From contig NZ_AP017928.1 in assembly GCF_003584645.1 (NCBI RefSeq), forward strand, positions 1,638,981 through 1,702,980: 64,000 nucleotides of DNA, read 5' to 3'. The translations under genes and the position numbers were made by a program. This document shows positions 1 through 9,001 of the stretch, one piece after another. Under the pieces are notes generated by a model. The model saw nothing but the letters and a program-made list of their open reading frames with translations, searched no databases and had not been told where the DNA came from. Each line of letters begins with the position of its first letter. The first letter of the stretch is position 1. Source of the stretch: Methylocaldum marinum (GTDB lineage: Bacteria; Pseudomonadota; Gammaproteobacteria; Methylococcales; Methylococcaceae).

Positions 1-417
1 AACGAGCGTTTCGGCTGCGGTACCAAGGTTCCCCATAACGTAACCGGGCTTTTCGGCGTCATGGAAGGCGCGGCCAGCGATCTCAGGACCGGCCTTCCGA
101 GGCAGATGATCGAAATCCACGAAGCCATGCGTCTGCAAATCGTCGTGGAGCACAAGACCGACATCTTAGCTGCGATTTACGAGCGCCAGCCATCGTTGCA
201 GGAGTTGATCGGCAACGGCTGGGTGCTGCTGTCCGCTATCGATCCGGAGACCGGAGAGATCTCCATGTTCGTGCCGGGCCGGGGGTTCGTCGCTTGGACC
301 CGGGAGCTTCGTCCGCTACCCACAGTCGAACGTTCCCCCACCTGGTACGCCGGACATACCGAACCGGTGCCTCCCGCCCTGATTCGACAGCCGTCGTCGG
401 GAGGTGTTCATGTTTGA
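1..417 (+). CDS. dabA: DabA (DUF2309) C-terminal end, partial
   Basis: Reading frame 1 is open from the first base, so this is the last 138 residues of a larger protein cut by the window edge. The text around residues 11-40 (VPHNVTGLFG, then DLRTGLP) and the ending ENGW-like stretch followed by D-PETG match, from memory, the C-terminus of the DabA/MpsB/UPF0753 family. DabA is the cytoplasmic beta-carbonic-anhydrase-like subunit of the DAB inorganic-carbon accumulation complex, which converts CO2 to bicarbonate with energy coupling from a NuoL-like membrane partner. The zinc-site residues would lie upstream of the window. It overlaps the next gene by 8 bases, suggesting translational coupling. 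Confidence 0.85.
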   Translation, partial: NERFGCGTKVPHNVTGLFGVMEGAASDLRTGLPRQMIEIHEAMRLQIVVEHKTDILAAIYERQPSLQELIGNGWVLLSAIDPETGEISMFVPGRGFVAWTRELRPLPTVERSPTWYAGHTEPVPPALIRQPSSGGVHV

Positions 418-1966
418 TTGGATCGTGCCGCTGGTCCCGGGCTTGCCGATTTTGGCGGCCTTGGGCATAGGCGTCGGCATCCTATCCGAGCGTATCGCCG
501 GCGAACCGGGAGAGCGCCCCACCGCCGCCATCGCGGTCGGGGCAGCTTTGATCTCTTTTATATTGACCATCGCGGTGTTCTGGTGCCGCCAGGCAGAACT
601 GATTTCCGAGCAGCTCGTGCTCGGGACCTGGCTGGCCAGCGGCGATTACCTCGTCAACCTCAGCTTCGCACTAGGAAACCTGAGTCTCGGCTTGTCGTCG
701 CTGTTCGCATTGTTCTCGCTTATGGTGGCCAGATTTTCGGTGAATTACATGCACCGAGAAGCCGGTTTCCATCGTTTTTTCCTGGTCCTGTCCCTGTTCG
801 CTGGTGCCATGCAGCTGCTGATATTGGCCGGGAATGCCGTATTCACCTTTATCGGCTGGGAATTGGCAGGCGTGTGTTCCTATCTCCTCATCGCCTACGC
901 CTATGACCGGCCGGTGGCCTCCGCCAACGCGACCTACGCTTTCGTAACCAATCGGATCGGCGATGCAGGCTTCACCTTGGGAATTTTCCTGGCCTTCGTC
1001 TGGACCGGAGGCGTCGAATGGCCGCAAATTACTCAAGGCGCTGCAGCGCTCGATAGTTCTCAAGCCGGTCTGATCGCGATCTGCTTTCTATTGGCGGCCG
1101 CCGCCAAGTCGGCCCAAGTGCCGCTTGCGCCCTGGGTCGCGCGCGCGATGGAAGGACCTACGCCGTCCAGCGCCATTTTCTACGGCGCCGTGATGATTCA
1201 TGCGGGCGTTTTTCTGGTGTTGCGACTGCAGCCGGTCTTCGAAGCGGCGCCCGCCGCCATGGCCATCATGGCGGCCATGGGTCTGGTGACGGCTCTTTAC
1301 GGTTTCGTTTGCGGATTGACGCAGACCGACGTCAAGTCCGGGCTGATTTTCTCCACCACGGCACAGGTCGGCCTGATGTTTCTGGCTTGCGGCCTAGGCT
1401 GGTGGCAGTTGGCTGCCTGGCATCTAGCTGCTCATACGGTACTACGCGGATACCAGTTCCTGACCGCACCGGCGCTGATGCATCGCATCGTCGGCCATCC
1501 GCCCCGGCCGGTGCCGGCCTTCGCCGGGCGTTCGCGCTGGCTTTATACGGCCGCGTTACAGCGCTTTTGGCTGGAACAGTTCGGCCATCAGGCTCTTGTC
1601 AAACCGATCGCTCGCGTCGCCGCGGATTTGAACGTATTCGACCGCCGGGTCGTGGAAGAGATCGTCGGCCTGCCCGCACCCGCCATGCGGGGGCTCTCCG
1701 CCCTGGCCGAACGGGAGGAACACCATCTCGGCGCCGGTTATCGTACCGACGGACGCCGGGTCGGCGGCCTGCCCGGCATCGTGACCGATCTCTTCGCTTC
1801 CGCTTTCCACTGGTTCGAGGAGCGCCTGGTGCTGCAAGGCATCGGCATGGATCTCGTGACACTGGGGCGCCGCTTCGGCATGCGGCTCAATCGCCTGGAA
1901 TCCATCCTGGCCCAACCACGCTACCTGATTCTTTTCGTCTTTTTCACTCTGCTAGCCACCGTGTAA
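410..1966 (+). CDS. NuoL/DabB-like proton-translocating membrane subunit
   Basis: 518-residue polytopic membrane protein of the proton antiporter (PF00361) family. It keeps the key charged residues of NuoL-type channels: a glutamate in GWELAG (about residue 151), a lysine in AAAKSAQ (about 233) followed by PLAPW and GPTPSSA, and a lysine in TDVKSG (about 309). A GTG at 404 is in frame but lies inside the GGGAGG ribosome site (399-404); ATG 410 has ideal spacing and is preferred. Next to DabA it is the natural DabB candidate, the membrane half of a DAB carbon pump. It could instead be one of three antiporter modules of a larger complex. Confidence 0.8.
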   Translation: MFDWIVPLVPGLPILAALGIGVGILSERIAGEPGERPTAAIAVGAALISFILTIAVFWCRQAELISEQLVLGTWLASGDYLVNLSFALGNLSLGLSSLFALFSLMVARFSVNYMHREAGFHRFFLVLSLFAGAMQLLILAGNAVFTFIGWELAGVCSYLLIAYAYDRPVASANATYAFVTNRIGDAGFTLGIFLAFVWTGGVEWPQITQGAAALDSSQAGLIAICFLLAAAAKSAQVPLAPWVARAMEGPTPSSAIFYGAVMIHAGVFLVLRLQPVFEAAPAAMAIMAAMGLVTALYGFVCGLTQTDVKSGLIFSTTAQVGLMFLACGLGWWQLAAWHLAAHTVLRGYQFLTAPALMHRIVGHPPRPVPAFAGRSRWLYTAALQRFWLEQFGHQALVKPIARVAADLNVFDRRVVEEIVGLPAPAMRGLSALAEREEHHLGAGYRTDGRRVGGLPGIVTDLFASAFHWFEERLVLQGIGMDLVTLGRRFGMRLNRLESILAQPRYLILFVFFTLLATV

Positions 1967-1972
1967 GAACCT

Positions 1973-3499
1973 ATGGTCGCTGAAATCAACTGGGCGACGC
2001 AGTCCGCCTTTCCTATCCTCAGCACGATGATCTTTCTGCCCTTGATGGCGATGGGCGCTGCTTATTTCGCCGAGTCTCAGCGACGTGCCTTTATCATCGG
2101 GCTGGTCGGCTCGGGCCTCGAACTCGCCCTGACGGTTTATCTGCTGATGGCCTTCGACGCCGGCACCACCCATTTGCAATTCGCCGAAGATTTGGCGCTG
2201 CTGCCCTTCCTCCATTACCACTTGGGCGTCGACGGCTTGAGCGTACTCTTCGTTTTCGTTACGGCGCTCTTGAGTTTCCTGCTCATGCTCTACGGGGAAA
2301 TCACGCCCGAGCGCAAGTCGCCGGGGCTGTATGTCGCCAGCCTGTTCGGATTCCAGAGTGTTCTGATTGCACTCTTCTTGACCGTCGATCTGCTTCAGTT
2401 TTGGTTCCTGGCCTGTCTCGAACTCGTGCCGGCCTCGTTCATCCTGCGCCGATGGAGCACCGCTTCCGCGGATGCTCCCGCAGCCGTCCGGATCCACATG
2501 CAATTCATGTTGAGCGGCCTGGTAATGCTCTTTCTCGGCATTCTCGCCCTGGGCTGGAATCATGCCCGAAGCGCCGGCGAGTGGTCGTTCGCGCTCGGCG
2601 AACTGCTCGAAACGCTGCCTCCGCATAACATTCAGTCCGCAGCGTTCATACTGCTGTTTTACGGCCTTGCGATCCGCATGGCGCAGTTTCCTTTTCATGC
2701 CTGGCTGCCCCAGGTCTCTCAGCACGGAACGCTGGCAACCATAGGTGTGTTCATGGTGGGCGCCAAAGTGGGCGTATACGGATTGTTGCGCTTCGTGCTG
2801 CCGCTGCTGCCCGACGCGGTTCATACCTTGAAGCCTGTCGTTATCGCCCTGGCTTTGGCGGGCATGTTCTACGGAGCTCTGATGGCGCTGATGCAGTTGA
2901 ATCTGAGACGGCTTTTGGCCTTCGCGGCGGTCAGTCATACCGGCATGCTGGTGGTCGGTGTGTTCTGTCTCAATTCCGAAGGTTTGGCCGGCAGCTTGCT
3001 GCTTTCGGTTAATTTCAGCATCGCCGCGAGCGGTCTGCTGTTCGCCACGGGTTTGATGTTCCGGCGTGCCGGCAGTGCCTTGCTGCCGCGCCTCGGAGGA
3101 CTGTTCGATCTCATGCCCCTGCTGGGAATCACGTTTCTGGTCTCCGCCTTGAGCACCATGGCGATGCCCGGAACGCCCGGCTTCGATGCCGCCCATCTTC
3201 TCTTGGAAGGCTCGATCGAAGCCCATGATTGGGGCATTACCATTGCCGTGGCCACCGGCAACGTTCTGGCCGCCGCGTTTCTGTTATGGGCTTTCCAGCG
3301 TGCATTTCTGGCCCAGCGCAAAACCGTATTACAGCGACCGAAAACCCGGCTTACCGCTCCCGAGGCGACGCTCAACGGCGTGGTCTGTGCCGTTTTGCTG
3401 GGCGTCGGCTTCTATACCGAGCCCTGGGTCCAGATCGTGAACGAATCCGTAAACGAATTGGCGCAACGCTTTGAGCGTTTCGAAGAAAAAAAACATTGA
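1973..3499 (+). CDS. NuoM-like antiporter subunit, first copy
   Basis: 508-residue integral membrane protein of the NuoM/NuoN/MrpD type. It keeps the TM5 glutamate (CLELVPASF, about residue 150) and the FPFHAWLP motif that in NuoM follows the channel lysine. That lysine is replaced by arginine here (GLAIRMAQFPF, about residue 235), so proton-channel chemistry may be altered. It starts 6 bases after the upstream stop and belongs to the same run of genes as DabA and the NuoL-like protein. No genes for the peripheral arm of complex I are present, so this is not a nuo operon. Confidence 0.75.
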   Translation: MVAEINWATQSAFPILSTMIFLPLMAMGAAYFAESQRRAFIIGLVGSGLELALTVYLLMAFDAGTTHLQFAEDLALLPFLHYHLGVDGLSVLFVFVTALLSFLLMLYGEITPERKSPGLYVASLFGFQSVLIALFLTVDLLQFWFLACLELVPASFILRRWSTASADAPAAVRIHMQFMLSGLVMLFLGILALGWNHARSAGEWSFALGELLETLPPHNIQSAAFILLFYGLAIRMAQFPFHAWLPQVSQHGTLATIGVFMVGAKVGVYGLLRFVLPLLPDAVHTLKPVVIALALAGMFYGALMALMQLNLRRLLAFAAVSHTGMLVVGVFCLNSEGLAGSLLLSVNFSIAASGLLFATGLMFRRAGSALLPRLGGLFDLMPLLGITFLVSALSTMAMPGTPGFDAAHLLLEGSIEAHDWGITIAVATGNVLAAAFLLWAFQRAFLAQRKTVLQRPKTRLTAPEATLNGVVCAVLLGVGFYTEPWVQIVNESVNELAQRFERFEEKKH

Positions 3500-3542
3500 G
3501 TTCGAATAAACAATTGTCGGCTTTGGCCATCCGGAGACAACA

Positions 3543-5114
3543 TTGACTACCGTTGATTTTCCGATTCTGACCGTTCTGATCGTCCTTCCGCTGGCGACGG
3601 CCGGCTTGTTGCTTTTTCTTCCGAATCCTGCGTCGGCACGGCGGTTCGCGCTCGTCGCCTCACTCGCGGAGTTGCTGCTGTCCTTGATTCTGCTCGGCCT
3701 TTTCGACTTCGGCTCCGCGAAATTGCAACTCATCGAGCGGGCTGTCTGGATACCGAGTCTCAACGTTTTTTACACGGTCGGCGTGGACGGTTTTTCGATT
3801 CTGTTTCCGCCGCTCACGGCACTTCTGACCTCGGCCGTGATCGCAGCGTCGTGGACTCAGATACAAACTCAGGTAAGGCTTTATCTCGCCCTCACGTTCG
3901 TCTTGGAAAGCGCCACGCTGGGCGTGTTCTGCGCGCTCGACCTGGCGCTGTTCTTCCTGTTCTGGGAGCTGACGCTCATTCCCATTTTCTTCCTGGTGAG
4001 CCTTTGGGGAATCGGTCCGCAACGGCGTTATGCCGCGAGCAAATACACGCTCTTCATGCTGGCGGGCGGCGTTCCCTTGCTGTTCGGCATCATCCTCCTG
4101 GCGCTAAACCACGCGGAGCAGATCGGAATGTCCGCGCCGCGCGGGCTTTCCTTCGACTATTTGACGCTGCTTCACGTGCCGGTTTCCGAAGAGATGCGGA
4201 CGGCGGTATTTCTGCTCCTTTTTCTCGGGTTCGCGGTCAAGGTACCACTATTCCCGTTTCACACTTGGCTGCCGACGATCGCGATGGAAGGGCCAGCGGG
4301 TGTTTCGGCACTGATTACCGGACTCAAGCTCGGGCTTTACGGCCTCATGCGATTCGCCATCCCGTTGGTTCCCGATGCCGCCGGCGAAAACATCTGGATT
4401 TTGACGGTCCTAGGTACCGTCGGCCTATTGTACGGCGCTCTCATCGCGCTGAAGCAAACCAATTTGCGGCGTTTGTTGGCATATTCCAGCATCAGCCATG
4501 CCGGCTTCGTGGTTATCGGCCTCGCCACGTTGAACCACCAGGGCGTGCAGGGTGCGCTATTTCAACTGATCAATTTTACGGTCGTGTCGGGCGGCATCTT
4601 TCTATTGGCCGGGTTTCTTCACCACCGCCTGGGGTCGACCGAACTGTCCAATCTGGGCGGCCTGGCGCGCTCGATGCCTCTGCTTACGGCCTTCTTCTTC
4701 CTTTTCGGCATCGCCGCCATGGGCGTGCCCGGCACCAATGGCTTCGCCGCCGAGCATTTGATCATCATCGGCGCATTCAAGGCTCACGCCGGCGCCGGTC
4801 TCGCCGCATTGTTCGGCGTGATTTTGGGGGCCGCATATTTCCTGGGCTTCTTCCAGCGGGCTTTCTGGGGGCCGTTAAGACTAAACCCGATCCGCACCGC
4901 TTCCGATCTGCGTCCGCGGGAATCCGCTCTGGCCGTGATACTAATCGCTCTGGTCTTCTTGGGAGGGCTGGTGCCGGGGATTGTCACGACTGCCAGCGCG
5001 CCGGCGGTGACCGCCTGGGTCGCGCGGATCGACGCGGCAGGCGGCCCCTCCCCTTATGCCGAATTACCGGAAAATTTGCGGATCACCAAAGTTAAGTCCT
5101 TAAGTGGAGGTTGA
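3543..5114 (+). CDS. NuoM-like antiporter subunit, second copy
   Basis: 523-residue polytopic protein of the NuoM family starting at a TTG preceded by GGAGAC. Unlike the preceding copy it has the canonical residues: glutamate in FLFWELTLIP (about 142) and lysine in AVKVPLFPFHTWLP (about 233), followed by GLKLGLYGLMRF. It should therefore be a functional proton channel. Together with the preceding two genes it gives three antiporter-like subunits beside DabA, more than the single NuoL-like partner of described DAB systems. The layout resembles the NdhD/NdhF/Cup modules of cyanobacterial CO2-uptake NDH-1; that comparison is inference. Confidence 0.78.
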   Translation: MTTVDFPILTVLIVLPLATAGLLLFLPNPASARRFALVASLAELLLSLILLGLFDFGSAKLQLIERAVWIPSLNVFYTVGVDGFSILFPPLTALLTSAVIAASWTQIQTQVRLYLALTFVLESATLGVFCALDLALFFLFWELTLIPIFFLVSLWGIGPQRRYAASKYTLFMLAGGVPLLFGIILLALNHAEQIGMSAPRGLSFDYLTLLHVPVSEEMRTAVFLLLFLGFAVKVPLFPFHTWLPTIAMEGPAGVSALITGLKLGLYGLMRFAIPLVPDAAGENIWILTVLGTVGLLYGALIALKQTNLRRLLAYSSISHAGFVVIGLATLNHQGVQGALFQLINFTVVSGGIFLLAGFLHHRLGSTELSNLGGLARSMPLLTAFFFLFGIAAMGVPGTNGFAAEHLIIIGAFKAHAGAGLAALFGVILGAAYFLGFFQRAFWGPLRLNPIRTASDLRPRESALAVILIALVFLGGLVPGIVTTASAPAVTAWVARIDAAGGPSPYAELPENLRITKVKSLSGG

Positions 5115-5138
5115 AATTTGGAATGAGGAAAATTCATT

Positions 5139-5153
5139 GTATCGATTCGATAC
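5139..5153. promoter_or_regulatory. Perfect palindrome in the intergenic gap, candidate operator
   Basis: GTATCGA-T-TCGATAC is a perfect inverted repeat with 7-base arms and a 1-base centre. It sits in the 211-base gap between the antiporter genes and sulP, about 170 bases before the sulP start. An AT-rich stretch with a weak -10-like TATAGA follows at 5158-5163. It could be the binding site of a regulator, for example of LysR or TetR type, controlling the transporter and carbonic anhydrase genes. The regulator is not in this window. Confidence 0.35.
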
Positions 5154-5325
5154 CTGTTATAGATTATGGCGGGTCGAACGGGTCCTCGGACACGGTCCCG
5201 CGATCGATCTTCCAATTCACCGATTCATCTGCGTTCTGTCGGAAAAAGACAACGAACCTTTAGGCAACGGAGCCGACCGTGCTCGACAGATCGCGCAACC
5301 ACTCCGAACAACAGGGTTTTAGCTC

Positions 5326-6954
5326 ATGGTTCACAAACATATCGGTTATTACGTAAGTCATCTGCGGAACGACGTTCCCGCAGGCGTCGTCGTGTTCCTG
5401 GTAGCCCTGCCGTTGTGCCTGGGGATCGCGCTCGCCTCGGGCGCTCCGCTGTTTTCCGGCATCATCACCGGCATCGTCGGCGGCCTGGTGGTCGCCTGGG
5501 CCAGCGGTTCACAGCTGAGCGTGAGCGGCCCGGCGGCAGGCCTCACCGTGATCGTGCTCAATGCCATCGACAAGCTCGGCAGCTTCCAGGCCTTGCTGCT
5601 GAGCGTCGTCATCGCCGGCGGACTGCAACTGGTCCTGGGCTTTCTCCAGGCCGGGGTGATCGGCGCCTACTTCCCGGCGGCCGTGATCAAAGGCATGCTG
5701 GCGGCCATCGGCCTGATCCTGATCCTGAAACAAATCCCGCATGCAGTCGGCTATGACGCCGATTTCGAGGGCAACGAAGCCTACGTTCAACCGGACGGCC
5801 ACACGACTTTTTCCGAGATCGCCTATTCGCTCCAAGCGATTTCGCCCGGAGCCGTGATCGTAAGCCTGGTCGCCATCGGGATCATGCTGATGTGGGAGAC
5901 CTCGCTGTTCAAGCGCAATGCCGTTCTCGGTCTGATTCCGGGGCCTTTGGTGGCGGTGCTCTGGGGGGTGGCGTACAACCTGCTCTCGGCGAAGTTCGCG
6001 CCGGCCTTCGCGATCGCCCAGGAGCATCTGGTGAGGCTTCCGGAGATCCGGGGCGTCGAGGGCTTCTTCCAGCAGTTCACCTTCCCGGATTTCACCCAGT
6101 GGGCCAATCCCGAGGTGTATACCATCGCCGTCACCATCGCTATCATCGCGAGCCTGGAGACGCTCCTGAGCCTTGAAGCCGCGGACAAGATCGACCCCTT
6201 GAAGCGGGTCGCTCCGACCAATCGCGAGTTGAAGGCGCAGGGTCTCGGCAATCTGATCGTCGGCTCTATCGGCGGAGTGCCGATGACGGCGGTGATCGTG
6301 CGCAGTTCCGCCAACGTGAACGCGGGCGGACGCACCAAGATGGCGTGTTTCATTCACGGCGTGATGCTGCTGTTGAGCGTGATGTTCATCACCCAGTATT
6401 TGAACCTGATTCCCTTGGCCTGCCTGGCGGCGATCCTGCTCCTGACCGGCTACAAGCTGGCCAAGCCCAAGCTGTTCAAGGAGATGTACGCCAAGGGCAC
6501 AAGCCAGATCGTCCCGTTCGTGATCACCATCGTGGCGATCCTGATGACCGATCTTTTGAAGGGCATTGCCGTCGGGATGGTGATCGGCCTGTACTACGTG
6601 ATTCGGACCAATTTCCAGGCGGCGATCACGCTGACCCGGCACGGCAACAATTATCTCTTGCGGCTACACAAGGACGTGTCTTTTCTGAACAAGGCCTTGT
6701 TGCGGCGTTATCTCGACAGTATCGACGAGAACGGCTATGTCATCATCGATGCGACCCGGGCCCAATTCATCGACCAGGACATCCTGGAAACCATCCACGA
6801 CTTCGTGGCCGCGGCTTCGGACGACAATATCACCGTCGAACTGAAGAACCTTAACGGCGCACCCGGAAGAGCGACGCAACGCCTCTTGGGCGCCGACAAA
6901 CAACACAGTGTAACAGGAGAAAATTATGAAACCGCTCGAAAGGCTGCTGCTTGA
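5326..6954 (+). CDS. SulP family anion (probable bicarbonate) transporter
   Basis: 542-residue SulP/SLC26-type permease. The N-terminal half carries the family signature around GVVVFLVALPLCLGIALASGAP and GPAAGLTVIVLNAI; a short degenerate STAS domain follows near residues 440-520 (FLNKALLRRYLDS through ITVELKN). SulP proteins move sulfate, bicarbonate or other anions. Here the gene overlaps a beta-carbonic anhydrase by 29 bases, an arrangement characteristic of SulP proteins handling bicarbonate, and lies next to a DAB-type block. Bicarbonate is therefore the best guess for substrate; sulfate or another anion is not excluded. Confidence 0.85.
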   Translation: MVHKHIGYYVSHLRNDVPAGVVVFLVALPLCLGIALASGAPLFSGIITGIVGGLVVAWASGSQLSVSGPAAGLTVIVLNAIDKLGSFQALLLSVVIAGGLQLVLGFLQAGVIGAYFPAAVIKGMLAAIGLILILKQIPHAVGYDADFEGNEAYVQPDGHTTFSEIAYSLQAISPGAVIVSLVAIGIMLMWETSLFKRNAVLGLIPGPLVAVLWGVAYNLLSAKFAPAFAIAQEHLVRLPEIRGVEGFFQQFTFPDFTQWANPEVYTIAVTIAIIASLETLLSLEAADKIDPLKRVAPTNRELKAQGLGNLIVGSIGGVPMTAVIVRSSANVNAGGRTKMACFIHGVMLLLSVMFITQYLNLIPLACLAAILLLTGYKLAKPKLFKEMYAKGTSQIVPFVITIVAILMTDLLKGIAVGMVIGLYYVIRTNFQAAITLTRHGNNYLLRLHKDVSFLNKALLRRYLDSIDENGYVIIDATRAQFIDQDILETIHDFVAAASDDNITVELKNLNGAPGRATQRLLGADKQHSVTGENYETARKAAA

Positions 6955-7585
6955 AAATAGGGCTTGGGCCCAGGAGAAAGCCGCGCACGATCCTGAATTC
7001 TTCCATAAACTTCGACAGCCACGAAACCCGGACGTATTCTGGATCGGCTGTTCCGACAGCCGGGTCCATGCCGATCAGGTCACCCAAACCGAACCCGGTG
7101 AAATCTTCGTTCATCGGAACATCGCCAATCAGGTGGCGATCATGGACATGAATTTTCTGGCCGCACTCGAGTATGCGGTTGATTTCCTGAAGGTGAAGCA
7201 CATCATTGTTTGCGGCCACTACGGTTGCGGCAGCATCAAGGCGGCAATGGAAAAACCGCATCCGGATCATCTCTTCATGAATAAGTGGCTGAAATACATC
7301 AAGGATATCTATCGACTCCACCGAGAGACCATCAATGGCGAAAATTCGGACGAAGGGCGTCACAACCGCCTGGTCGAACTCAATGTCACAGAACAGGTTC
7401 ATAACCTGGCGCAAACCTCGGTCATTCAGCGAGCCTGGCGAGCGGGCAACCGGCCGGATCTGCGCGGGTGGGTTTATGGGCTGAATGACGGTATTATTAA
7501 GGAAATCGCTTCGCTTGAGGCCGATAGCCCTCTTGATTCGATTTACGAACAAAGCTCTGAAGATGTCGGCGCGAAGGACGTGTAA
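6926..7585 (+). CDS. Beta-class carbonic anhydrase
   Basis: 219-residue zinc enzyme interconverting CO2 and bicarbonate in the cytoplasm. The full active site is visible: C42, D44 and R46 in GCSDSRV, and H98 and C101 in CGHYGC. Length is normal for the Can/CynT class. It starts inside the 3' end of sulP (29-base overlap, preceded by AGGAG), so the two proteins are probably made together and the enzyme would act on bicarbonate entering through SulP. The ending is complete, with a TAA at 7583-7585. Confidence 0.95.
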   Translation: MKPLERLLLENRAWAQEKAAHDPEFFHKLRQPRNPDVFWIGCSDSRVHADQVTQTEPGEIFVHRNIANQVAIMDMNFLAALEYAVDFLKVKHIIVCGHYGCGSIKAAMEKPHPDHLFMNKWLKYIKDIYRLHRETINGENSDEGRHNRLVELNVTEQVHNLAQTSVIQRAWRAGNRPDLRGWVYGLNDGIIKEIASLEADSPLDSIYEQSSEDVGAKDV

Positions 7586-7591
7586 CCATTG

Positions 7592-8197
7592 ATGCGGTAT
7601 ATCATGCAGCTCGACAAGATCGTTTTCGCCTGTCTATTCGGCTTAGCCTTATCATCCAACGCAGCGGAGAAACCAAAAATGAACGAACCAGCCCCTCAAG
7701 TCAGGTTGGAGACCAATCTCGGGGACGTAGTCCTGAAACTGGATTCAGCCAAGGCCCCCACGACGGTCGAAAACTTCTTGACGTATGTCAAAGAGGGGCA
7801 TTACGACGGGACCATTTTCCACAGAGTCATACCGAACTTTATGGCGCAAGGGGGTGGCTATTCTGAGGATTTTAAGCAGAAGCCGACACACCCGCCCATC
7901 AAGAACGAAGCCGATAACGGACTCAAGAACTCGCGCGGAACGATAGCCATGGCCCGCACTCCGGACCCTAATTCCGCCACGGCTCAATTTTTCATCAATT
8001 TCGTCGACAACGCATTCCTGGATTATAAGAGCCCAACGCCACAAGGCTGGGGATATGCTGTCTTCGGCGAGGTTAGCGAAGGCATGGAAGTGGTGGACAA
8101 GATGGCAAAGATCCCGACGGGCTCCGGCGGCCCGATGGCATCCGATGTCCCGCAGACGCCGATCATCATTCAGAAAGCGACCGTAGTCAGTCAATAG
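7592..8197 (+). CDS. Cyclophilin-type peptidyl-prolyl isomerase, probably periplasmic
   Basis: About 201 residues. The cyclophilin domain begins near PQVRLETNLGDVVLKL and contains FHRVIPNFMAQGG, with the catalytic Arg, and AQFFINFVDN. An N-terminal hydrophobic stretch (KIVFACLFGLALSSNA) ending before AEK looks like a signal peptide, implying a periplasmic folding helper. The start is uncertain: TTG 7589, ATG 7592 and ATG 7604 are in frame, and ATG 7679 would give a cytoplasmic PpiB-like form. No strong ribosome site decides between them. Confidence 0.88.
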   Translation: MRYIMQLDKIVFACLFGLALSSNAAEKPKMNEPAPQVRLETNLGDVVLKLDSAKAPTTVENFLTYVKEGHYDGTIFHRVIPNFMAQGGGYSEDFKQKPTHPPIKNEADNGLKNSRGTIAMARTPDPNSATAQFFINFVDNAFLDYKSPTPQGWGYAVFGEVSEGMEVVDKMAKIPTGSGGPMASDVPQTPIIIQKATVVSQ

Positions 8198-8219
8198 TCG
8201 AATCGAAACCGCCCCGTCC

Positions 8220-8948
8220 TTGAAAAACGAAACGCTGTTTATCTCCGATCTGCATCTCAGCATTGCACGGCCGGCAATTACGCAGCGTTTCCTGCGTTTC
8301 CTGGACCGCCGCGTAAGCGGTGCCGAGAGGCTGTACATCTTGGGGGATCTTTTCGACGCCTACCTCGGAGATGACGACGACCACTCGCCTAACCGGGAGG
8401 TAAAGTCTGCGTTCAGGCGGCTTACCGATTCCGGTACTCAAATATACTTCCAGCACGGTAATCGGGATTTTCTGCTTGGAGAGGCTTTTGCTCTGGAAAC
8501 CGGCATCGGTCTTCTCGGCGACTACGAGATTATCGATCTCTACGGGACTGCCACCTTGGTTTCCCACGGAGATCTCCTGTGTACCGATGACCTCCAGTAT
8601 CAAAGAGCGCGGGAACGCATTCGCACCGACGCCTGGAAAAAGACGGCCTTAGCCAAGCCACTTTGGCTGCGCCGCTTATATGCCCGCTGGTATCGCTTCA
8701 GGAGCGGTCTCGATAAGCGCGGCAAACCTGCGGAAATCATGGATGTCAATGCGGAGGCAGTTAAGGATACGATGTGTCGCTATGGCGTGGAACAGCTCAT
8801 CCACGGCCATACGCACCGTCCTGCCATCCACCAACTCATGATCGACAATAAATCCTGTCGACGTTTTGTTCTCCCCGAGTGGGGACATAGCGAGACGGTT
8901 CTATGCTGGAGTCCGGAAAGCTTCCGTACGGAAGCGATCGATAAGTGA
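8220..8948 (+). CDS. lpxH: UDP-2,3-diacylglucosamine hydrolase LpxH
   Basis: 242-residue metallophosphoesterase that cleaves UDP-2,3-diacylglucosamine to lipid X in lipid A synthesis at the inner membrane. Metal-binding motifs appear in order: SDLHL at the N-terminus, GDLFD, GNRDF, and HGHTHRP near the C-terminus. The start is a TTG at 8220. It follows the cyclophilin gene by 22 bases, an order (ppi then lpxH) common in gammaproteobacteria, so the two are probably co-transcribed. Confidence 0.93.
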   Translation: MKNETLFISDLHLSIARPAITQRFLRFLDRRVSGAERLYILGDLFDAYLGDDDDHSPNREVKSAFRRLTDSGTQIYFQHGNRDFLLGEAFALETGIGLLGDYEIIDLYGTATLVSHGDLLCTDDLQYQRARERIRTDAWKKTALAKPLWLRRLYARWYRFRSGLDKRGKPAEIMDVNAEAVKDTMCRYGVEQLIHGHTHRPAIHQLMIDNKSCRRFVLPEWGHSETVLCWSPESFRTEAIDK

Positions 8949-8950
8949 AA

Positions 8951-8973
8951 GTCGTTTCCGTCCTTGAAACGAC
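8951..8973. terminator. Hairpin between convergent genes
   Basis: GTCGTTTC and GAAACGAC form a perfect 8-base stem around a 7-base loop, immediately after the lpxH stop and before the convergent FmdB gene. There is no clear T-run, so it may be a bidirectional or weak terminator. Confidence 0.5.
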
Positions 8974-9001
8974 AATCAGTCAATCGGTCATCTTATGCGG
9001 C

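Noticed and set aside
1952..3226. 424-codon open frame on the minus strand
   Set aside because: It lies opposite a clear NuoM-like gene, is rich in Gln/Arg/His and has no recognisable domain; it is a shadow of a GC-rich gene.
3851..5095. 414-codon open frame on the plus strand in another frame of the second NuoM-like gene
   Set aside because: Arg/Gly/His-rich composition and full overlap with a well-conserved gene show that it is not real.
5104..5322. 72-codon frame between the antiporter genes and sulP
   Set aside because: No ribosome site, no recognisable content; the stretch is better explained as regulatory sequence.
5509..6642. 377-codon minus-strand frame opposite sulP
   Set aside because: Shadow of the SulP gene with low-complexity His/Gln/Arg content.
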